Below are positions 15,393 to 20,271 of a stretch of 20,271 bases of DNA, piece by piece (the first letter of the stretch is position 1; every line of letters begins with the position of its first letter). A program made the translations under genes and the position numbers. Location: assembly GCA_003554535.1 (NCBI GenBank), contig PWGT01000012.1:1-20271 (forward strand), read 5' to 3'. Under the pieces are notes generated by a model. That model was not told the origin of the DNA. It ran no database searches and saw only the letters and a list, made by a program, of their open reading frames with translations. The stretch comes from Syntrophomonadaceae bacterium. Its GTDB lineage: Bacteria > Bacillota_D > Dethiobacteria > DTU022 > PWGO01.

Positions 15393-16350
15393 CTTTTTGA
15401 CGTAACCTCGGGTCTATTTTTTGATTTATAAGATCAGCTGCAAGGTTAAATACCAGTACACACACTGTGATAATTAACAAGCAACCGTGAATGGTTGGAT
15501 AATCGTGATACTGCAGAGCCAGATAAAAAAGGTGTCCTAGCCCCGGATAAGCAAAAACTATTTCCACAAAAAGAACAGCAGTAAACATGAGGCCCACGCT
15601 CATCCCCAGACGTGTGATCACAGGGGAAAGAGCACCTCTAAGCGCATGCCGATATCGAATCAACCTTTCTTTCAGCCCTTTACTCCTGGCAGTAAAAACA
15701 TATGGCTTTTCTTTTACTGCCAAAAGTGTACTGCGCATGAGCAAAAAATTACGCGGCAATTGAGCAAGGGTTAGGGTTAGCGCAGGAAGAAAAAGGTGCC
15801 GGGAAATATCCGCCATCCGGGCAATCCCTGTGTAATCCGCATAGGGAGAGGCGCCTCCCGAAATTGGAAACACTGGCCAGAAAAATCCTAACAAAAGCAA
15901 TAGCAATATTCCCAGGACAAATCCGGGGATCCCGTTAAGCAACATCACTGCAACCAGTGATGCCCGGTCAAATCTTCGTCCGCGCCTCCAGGCTGATTCT
16001 GCACCCCATAATATGCCAACAACAGCCGCCAAAAAAAGGGATATTACCACCAGTAAAAGAGTCCATGGTAAAGCCCCCAACAGTACCTCCGAAACCGGGG
16101 CATTAAAATAAAAGGAATATCCCAGATCTCCTTGAAAAAGATTAGATATATAGATCACAAATTGCTCTCCCATAGGCCCATCCAATCCATATCTTTCCAG
16201 GAGATGTGCCTCCATCTGCGGAGTCATTTCTACATGAGCATCCCCATACATGGCAGTTATAGGATCCCCCGGCATAAGACGGGGAAGTAAAAAATTAAGC
16301 AATAATATTATTAACAGGGCAAGTATATAATCACCCACACGCTTGCGCAT
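15370..16350 (-). CDS. DppB/NikB-type ABC transporter permease
   Basis: 326 aa inner-membrane permease. The first span is followed by MPGDP (26-30), the family signature. ARSKGLKERLIRYRHALRGAL (221-241) is the coupling loop, FVEIVFAYPGLG (261-272) is the conserved late motif, and IDPRLR (312-317) closes the protein. AAGGGG lies 9 nt before the ATG. It lies 48 bp downstream of the solute-binding lipoprotein and overlaps the DppC-type gene. Confidence 0.92.
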   Translation of the reverse strand: MRKRVGDYILALLIILLLNFLLPRLMPGDPITAMYGDAHVEMTPQMEAHLLERYGLDGPMGEQFVIYISNLFQGDLGYSFYFNAPVSEVLLGALPWTLLLVVISLFLAAVVGILWGAESAWRRGRRFDRASLVAVMLLNGIPGFVLGILLLLLLGFFWPVFPISGGASPYADYTGIARMADISRHLFLPALTLTLAQLPRNFLLMRSTLLAVKEKPYVFTARSKGLKERLIRYRHALRGALSPVITRLGMSVGLMFTAVLFVEIVFAYPGLGHLFYLALQYHDYPTIHGCLLIITVCVLVFNLAADLINQKIDPRLRQKDARQLLE

Positions 16351-16398
16351 TAAACTAAACCCCTTTTTCCTTTTACCTGGCGAGAAATTTGAAACCTA

Positions 16399-17985
16399 TT
16401 ACTCAATAAGCGCCAATTTATTTAAAGGCATCGGTATGCCCATAGCCATACCATCTGGAGTAAAAAACCAATCTACTTTATCCTCCCGGTATGCATAATA
16501 ATAAGTGGGATAATGCAAGGTATATGCCGGAAGTTCTTCAGCATAAATTTTCTGTATATCTGTTACCAACTCTTGTCGACTTGTCTCGTCAAGTTCACGG
16601 GCCTGCTTTTCCAAAATGTCTTCCAGTTCAGAATGCTCATATCGGGCATTAATGTGGGGAGATGCCTCACCAATCATGAAATTCCGGAAGCCTTCCGGAT
16701 CGCCTCCTACGCCACCATGGCCGGTAACTGCAAGGTCAAAGTCCCAGTTTCTAATGCGATTATCTAAAACTGAACTTTCTACTGCTCTGTTTTCTACTTC
16801 CAAACCAAGCTCTTCCAGTTGACCAGAGATTAATTCTCCTTCTCGGGAAAATCTAGCCATGGTCAACATTTCTACTTTTAATGGCTCACCTTCATGATCT
16901 TTTAAGCTTCCATTCTGATAAGTAAAGCCTAACTCCTCCAGTTTCCCCCTGGCGGTATCAAGATCATAATCGTAATCAGGCAGTTTTTCCTGTCCGGCAA
17001 ACCACTGACTATCCGGAGAAACCATTCCGGAACTACCAGGCAAGCCATGGCCCCGCAATGCTCTTTCTACAACTTCCTCCAAATCTATAGCATGAGCCAA
17101 CCCCTGGCGAAACTGATTATCTTCAAAAGGCTGTTCCTGGTGATTGAACATTAACTTCAGGTTCCAGTCATGCAAACCGGGCTCAACTACAAAACCAGCT
17201 CCTTCAAGTGTATCAATCGCTTCCGGTTCTACCATGGCATAATCCACGTCACCCCTTTGCAGGGCAAGGTGAGGCTCACTTACTTTAACCATTAATAATC
17301 GTTCAACCACTGGTTCGCCAAGATGATATTCAGGATTAGCTTCATAATGATATTGCCCTTGCTCACGGTTATAATCCTCCAGGCGGAAAGGCCCGGTTCC
17401 CACAACTGCTTCAGGTTCAGTAAAATCTTCTGGCTCTTCAACATCTTCCCAAATATGGCCTGGTAGAATAGGCATAACCCCAACTACATTGTTTAAAAAA
17501 GCGGCATAAGGTTTACCCAACTTGATCTCAACTTTCCGTTCATCCACTTTATTTACCTCTTCCACCATATCCAGGTCAAACCAGGGATAAGGATTTTCCT
17601 CCAAATACTCATAAGTAAAAACTACATCCTCAGCCGAAAACGGGCGACCGTCATGCCATTTTACATCATCCTGCAAATGAAAAGTATACAATAATTCCTC
17701 TTCATCAAATGACCAGTCCTCAGCCAGCGCTTCGGTAAAACCATCCTCATCTTTCCAAATAAGAGTATCAAAAAGGTACGACATGCGCACATAACCAGGA
17801 CCTCGGGGATAAGCCCCATAAGGTGAAGGATATCCCCAATCGCCTTCCTCATCACCTATGATATATGTGTCCATATCTCCCTGGTCAGCAGCGGGCTGCT
17901 CTGAGCATCCCAGTGCTACAAAAAGCAACAACAAACATATAATGCTTAACAAAGCCAAATAAGTAAATTTGTTTGGCATCTTCAC
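16399..17985 (-). CDS. Family-5 solute-binding lipoprotein (DppA/NikA-like)
   Basis: 528 aa extracellular binding protein that delivers its ligand to the permeases. The start is GTG at 17985, with GGAGGT 7 nt upstream; an ATG two codons later is too far from it. The lipobox VALGC puts the lipidated Cys at 27. VKWHDGRPFSAEDVVFTYEYL (108-128 region) is the family-5 signature. The chain is strikingly acidic: by my count, about 34 Asp/Glu against 10 Lys/Arg in the first 130 mature residues. Length is normal. It is annotated by homology as a peptide/nickel family protein. The upstream NikR-like dyad and the fmdE neighbour favour nickel or a nickel chelate, an inference not tested by the sequence of this protein. 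Confidence 0.9.
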   Translation of the reverse strand: MKMPNKFTYLALLSIICLLLLFVALGCSEQPAADQGDMDTYIIGDEEGDWGYPSPYGAYPRGPGYVRMSYLFDTLIWKDEDGFTEALAEDWSFDEEELLYTFHLQDDVKWHDGRPFSAEDVVFTYEYLEENPYPWFDLDMVEEVNKVDERKVEIKLGKPYAAFLNNVVGVMPILPGHIWEDVEEPEDFTEPEAVVGTGPFRLEDYNREQGQYHYEANPEYHLGEPVVERLLMVKVSEPHLALQRGDVDYAMVEPEAIDTLEGAGFVVEPGLHDWNLKLMFNHQEQPFEDNQFRQGLAHAIDLEEVVERALRGHGLPGSSGMVSPDSQWFAGQEKLPDYDYDLDTARGKLEELGFTYQNGSLKDHEGEPLKVEMLTMARFSREGELISGQLEELGLEVENRAVESSVLDNRIRNWDFDLAVTGHGGVGGDPEGFRNFMIGEASPHINARYEHSELEDILEKQARELDETSRQELVTDIQKIYAEELPAYTLHYPTYYYAYREDKVDWFFTPDGMAMGIPMPLNKLALIE

Positions 17986-18024
17986 AGGTGCTACCTCCTT
18001 ACTCTTTTTTCCAAGTTTGTTTTT

Positions 18025-18621
18025 TTAATTTTCACAATCCAAGCAGTGGTAGCCACTCTCTTTTTCTACGGTACGCGGCTTCATCACTCCCTCTCCGCAG
18101 CAAGCACACTGAACTGTTTCATGTATACGAGCCTTGGAAGGGATATCTATGGGCATGGTTTTGACATCCATGATGTTTTCCAGCGGTTCTTCCAAAATTT
18201 TGTTAGTAATCTGCTGATGTAATTCTTTAAACTTTTTTTGCTCGTCTTCATTAGCCTCTCCGGCAAATACTTTCTGACGCAACTCTGCCCATTCCGGCGA
18301 GGCCAGATTAGAAATTACATCATATTTCATCACAACCCGCAAGCCTTCATCCTGCCCTCTTACTGCAAAATTAAAAGCTTGCTTGCCTATATCCCTGTAA
18401 ACAAAATTACCCTTTCCAAAAGTGCAACCAGTTATTACCTGCACAGCGTCAACTCCACAAGCATCAGTTTCAACTATGGCTACTATTTCTTCATCTTCAG
18501 CCCTTTCCTGCTTAAAACGTTCCATTGCCTCCATAGCTGCCCGGTACCCCATCGCCAAACCGGGACAAACATGCCCATGAAAATCAACTGCTTTTTCCCA
18601 GGGGGTCATTTCCATACACAT
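18025..18621 (-). CDS. FmdE-family metal-binding protein with C-terminal zinc ribbon
   Basis: 198 aa. The FmdE domain starts with FHGHVCPGLAMGYRAA (H15, H17, C19), the family's metal-binding motif, followed by ETDACGVDAVQVITGCTFGKGN (51-72, with C55 and C66). The C-terminus has CACCGEG (172-178) and CLDC (193-196), a zinc-ribbon pattern found in many family members. The name comes from a formylmethanofuran dehydrogenase operon, but most bacterial homologues have no such enzyme and their role is unknown. GGAGG lies 8 nt before the ATG. The gene is first in the ABC operon, 39 bp before the binding-protein gene, and directly behind the NikR-like operator. A role in handling the imported metal is therefore plausible. 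Confidence 0.88.
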   Translation of the reverse strand: MCMEMTPWEKAVDFHGHVCPGLAMGYRAAMEAMERFKQERAEDEEIVAIVETDACGVDAVQVITGCTFGKGNFVYRDIGKQAFNFAVRGQDEGLRVVMKYDVISNLASPEWAELRQKVFAGEANEDEQKKFKELHQQITNKILEEPLENIMDVKTMPIDIPSKARIHETVQCACCGEGVMKPRTVEKESGYHCLDCEN

Positions 18622-18694
18622 AAAAAAATCCTCCTTTTTGTTTTACTGCAGAAAAATTGCAATTATAATCCTGCATCAGTCGTTAAATATTTTA

Positions 18695-18722
18695 GTGTTA
18701 CTTTTCTTGAATATGATAACAC
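18695..18722. promoter_or_regulatory. NikR-like operator upstream of the fmdE-ABC operon
   Basis: GTGTTAC (18695-18701), 14 bases, then ATAACAC (18716-18722). From memory, NikR regulators outside enterobacteria recognise GTGTTAC-N13/14-GTAACAC; this site differs at one base. A TAAAAT (-10-like) follows directly on the minus strand, so bound protein would block the presumed promoter. The ATG is about 75 bp downstream. The dyad is seen directly; the regulator is inferred. Confidence 0.6.
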
Positions 18723-18766
18723 AATCGAGGTAAAAAAAAAAGAGTTAAAAGAAAAAAACATAAAAT

Positions 18767-18813
18767 AAAAACTCCCGTTTACTTTTTAAACAAATAGATA
18801 AACAGGAGTTTTT
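18767..18813 (-). terminator. Rho-independent terminator of the aldolase gene
   Basis: AAAAACTCCCGTTTA (18767-18781) and TAAACAGGAGTTTTT (18799-18813) form a 15-bp stem with one mismatch and a 17-base loop. On the minus strand the stem runs into a T-rich tail (ATTTTATGTTTTTTT). It lies 25 bp past the aldolase stop. Confidence 0.8.
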
Positions 18814-18837
18814 AAAGTCATGCCACTCGTTTTAGGG

Positions 18838-19779
18838 TTACAAGAAAAGTTCAGCTTTATTTTCGCAAGCAAGAACGTTCTCGATTTTATGCTTTACCAC
18901 TTCTTTAATAGAATCCCTGGCAGGACGCAAATACTTGCGAGGATCAAAATCAGCTGGATTTTCTGCCATATGTTCGCGAATGGATGCGGTAAATGCAAGC
19001 CTCAAGTCAGAGTCAATATTTACTTTACATACTCCCATGGTGGTTGCTTTTCGCAGCATCTCCTCAGGAACTCCTTGAGCTCCAGGCATTTCTCCTCCAT
19101 ACTTGTTTATTTTTTCAACATATTTAGGCATTACTGAAGAAGCACCATGTAAAACAATGGGAAAGTTTGGAACCCTTCTTTGAATTTCTTCCAGAATATC
19201 AAATCTTAAGCGGGGCTCCCCCTTAAATTTATACGCTCCATGACTGGTGCCAATGGCTACAGCCAGCGAATCAACGCCGGTTTTTTCTACAAATTGTTCC
19301 ACTTCAGCCGGATTAGTAAAAACGGCATCTTCTTCTGCCACATTTATTGCATCCTCAATACCAGCCAGGCGGCCTAGTTCCCCTTCCACCACAACTCCAC
19401 GGGGATGGGCATAATCCACTACCTGCTTGGTTAACGCCACATTTTCCTCAAACGGGAGATGTGAACCATCGATCATAACCGAGGTAAAGCCACCATCTAT
19501 ACACTCTTTGCAGAGTTCAAAACTGTCCCCATGATCAAGGTGCAAACAGATAGGCAAACCTGTTTCTTCCAGGGCAGACTCCACTAAGTTCATTAAATAA
19601 GTATGATTGGCGTACTTCCGGGCTCCTGCAGAAACTTGCAAAATCAAAGGAGCGCTTTTTTCTTTCGCTGCTTCTGTAATCCCTTGCACTATTTCCATGT
19701 TATTCACATTAAATGCACCAATGGCATATCCACCTTCATAGGCTTTTTTAAACATCTCTTTCGAAGTGATTAAAGGCAT
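18838..19779 (-). CDS. fba: Class II fructose-1,6-bisphosphate aldolase
   Basis: 313 aa zinc aldolase of glycolysis and gluconeogenesis, splitting fructose 1,6-bisphosphate to two triose phosphates. I place the start at the ATG at 19779 (MPLITSKEMF), where GGAG is 9 nt upstream and homologues begin; an in-frame ATG at 19788 abuts the ribosome binding site. Numbered from 19779: LHLDHG (79-84; D82 catalytic, H83 zinc), VEGELG (131-136), GTSHGAYK (177-184; H180 zinc) and LHGASS (210-215; H211 zinc). Length and motifs fit the short, gatY/kbaY-like and Bacillus-like class II enzymes. A tagatose-bisphosphate aldolase is a less likely alternative. It has its own promoter and terminator, so it is probably monocistronic. 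Confidence 0.92.
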   Translation of the reverse strand: MPLITSKEMFKKAYEGGYAIGAFNVNNMEIVQGITEAAKEKSAPLILQVSAGARKYANHTYLMNLVESALEETGLPICLHLDHGDSFELCKECIDGGFTSVMIDGSHLPFEENVALTKQVVDYAHPRGVVVEGELGRLAGIEDAINVAEEDAVFTNPAEVEQFVEKTGVDSLAVAIGTSHGAYKFKGEPRLRFDILEEIQRRVPNFPIVLHGASSVMPKYVEKINKYGGEMPGAQGVPEEMLRKATTMGVCKVNIDSDLRLAFTASIREHMAENPADFDPRKYLRPARDSIKEVVKHKIENVLACENKAELFL

Positions 19780-19821
19780 TTCAACCATCTCCTTTCCTCT
19801 AATATTAATAACCTACTTATC

Positions 19822-19850
19822 ATCATAATTATTTTTACCCTAAATTTCAA
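19822..19850 (-). promoter_or_regulatory. Promoter of the aldolase gene
   Basis: On the minus strand, TTGAAA (19845-19850), a 17-bp spacer and TATGAT (19822-19827) are a good sigma-A match. The leader to the ATG at 19779 would be about 35 nt. Confidence 0.55.
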
Positions 19851-19887
19851 ATAAATTAATCTTTATGGTACTAGTTTTACTAATAAG

Positions 19888-20271
19888 TTAGCGACTCAGT
19901 CCGCTTTTAATATCGCGGAGTTCATCATAGATGCAGAAAAGCAACAAGATAATTTCCAGGTAAACCCGGTATAAAATTACGCCAATCAGGCCCCCTAAAG
20001 GAGCAAAAATCAAAGTTAGAAAGAAACTTCCCCAGCTTCCAAAAGGTTGCGTGGCAGCTCCAAAAGAAGTAAAAATAGCTGCTAAAACCATAAGCCCTAT
20101 TCCAACTATACCCAGAATAAAAAGCACCTTAATTACTTTCGGGGTTATCATCTCTTTCATTTCCCAGTCAAACAAAGAACCAAAAAAATTCTTGTCAAGA
20201 GGTTGAGGAGTTGTTAATTTTTCCGTCTCAATATTTTCCTGGCTACAGGAAGGACAAAAAGCACCCTCAGG
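19888..20271 (-). CDS. Zinc-ribbon and DUF4282 membrane protein, N-terminus cut by the window edge
   Basis: The frame is open through the last base of the window, giving 127 residues; the start lies outside. The visible part begins PEGAFCPSCSQENIE, which reads like the second knuckle of a C-x2-C...C-x2-C zinc ribbon. A linker follows (TEKLTTPQPLDKNFFGSLFDW), then two membrane helices (about 44-70 and 80-110 of this fragment) in the DUF4282 style, ending with YDELRDIKSGLSR. A TTG inside the frame at 20175 is not a convincing start because it would cut off the zinc ribbon. Function of the family is unknown. Confidence 0.75.
   Translation of the reverse strand, partial: PEGAFCPSCSQENIETEKLTTPQPLDKNFFGSLFDWEMKEMITPKVIKVLFILGIVGIGLMVLAAIFTSFGAATQPFGSWGSFFLTLIFAPLGGLIGVILYRVYLEIILLLFCIYDELRDIKSGLSR

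Noticed and set aside
18669..18687. TATAAT on the minus strand at about 18665 as the fmdE promoter -10
   Set aside because: No -35-like hexamer at 16-18 bp. The TAAAAT next to the NikR-like dyad fits the operator geometry better, though it is not proven.

Overview
The window looks like chromosomal DNA from an anaerobic, low-to-moderate GC Gram-positive bacterium of the Clostridia type. The reasons are AT-rich spacers, strong AGGAGG-type ribosome binding sites, TTG and GTG starts, a SipW/TasA module, lipoproteins with lipoboxes, an FmdE-family protein and a DUF362-ferredoxin. The exported proteins (TasA-like proteins and the solute-binding lipoprotein) are strongly acidic while the cytosolic enzymes are not. 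This suggests a saline or alkaline habitat, but it is inference. All genes but one (11731-12018) lie on the minus strand, so transcription runs from high to low coordinates.

Layout from the right edge (5' to 3' on the minus strand): (a) 19888-20271, a truncated zinc-ribbon/DUF4282 membrane protein. (b) 18838-19779, class II fructose-bisphosphate aldolase, with its own promoter and a clear terminator. (c) 12632-18621, an operon of an FmdE-family protein, a family-5 solute-binding lipoprotein, two DppB/DppC-type permeases and a fused double ATPase. A dyad upstream (GTGTTAC-N14-ATAACAC) matches, with one mismatch, a NikR operator form I recall from the literature. I therefore read this 'peptide' transporter as a probable nickel or nickel-chelate importer. 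(d) 11123-12433, small genes: a charged soluble protein, a plus-strand zinc-ribbon membrane protein and a small lipoprotein. (e) 9859-11004, the DUF362-2x[4Fe-4S] protein. (f) 3614-9620, (R)-citramalate synthase, a MetE-like zinc methyltransferase and three consecutive M42 aminopeptidases, probably co-transcribed. (g) 185-3169, signal peptidase SipW followed by two TasA/camelysin-type substrates. The last substrate carries a beta-propeller-like domain inserted into the TasA fold. (h) 43-160, a terminator-like palindrome and a branched inverted repeat at the end of that operon.

The two most interesting systems are the propeller-decorated TasA fibre module (185-3169) and the putatively NikR-controlled fmdE/ABC operon (12632-18722). 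The second has an unusual low-complexity insertion inside the cysteine domain of its fused ATPase. No tRNA, rRNA, CRISPR array, transposase gene or prophage gene was seen.
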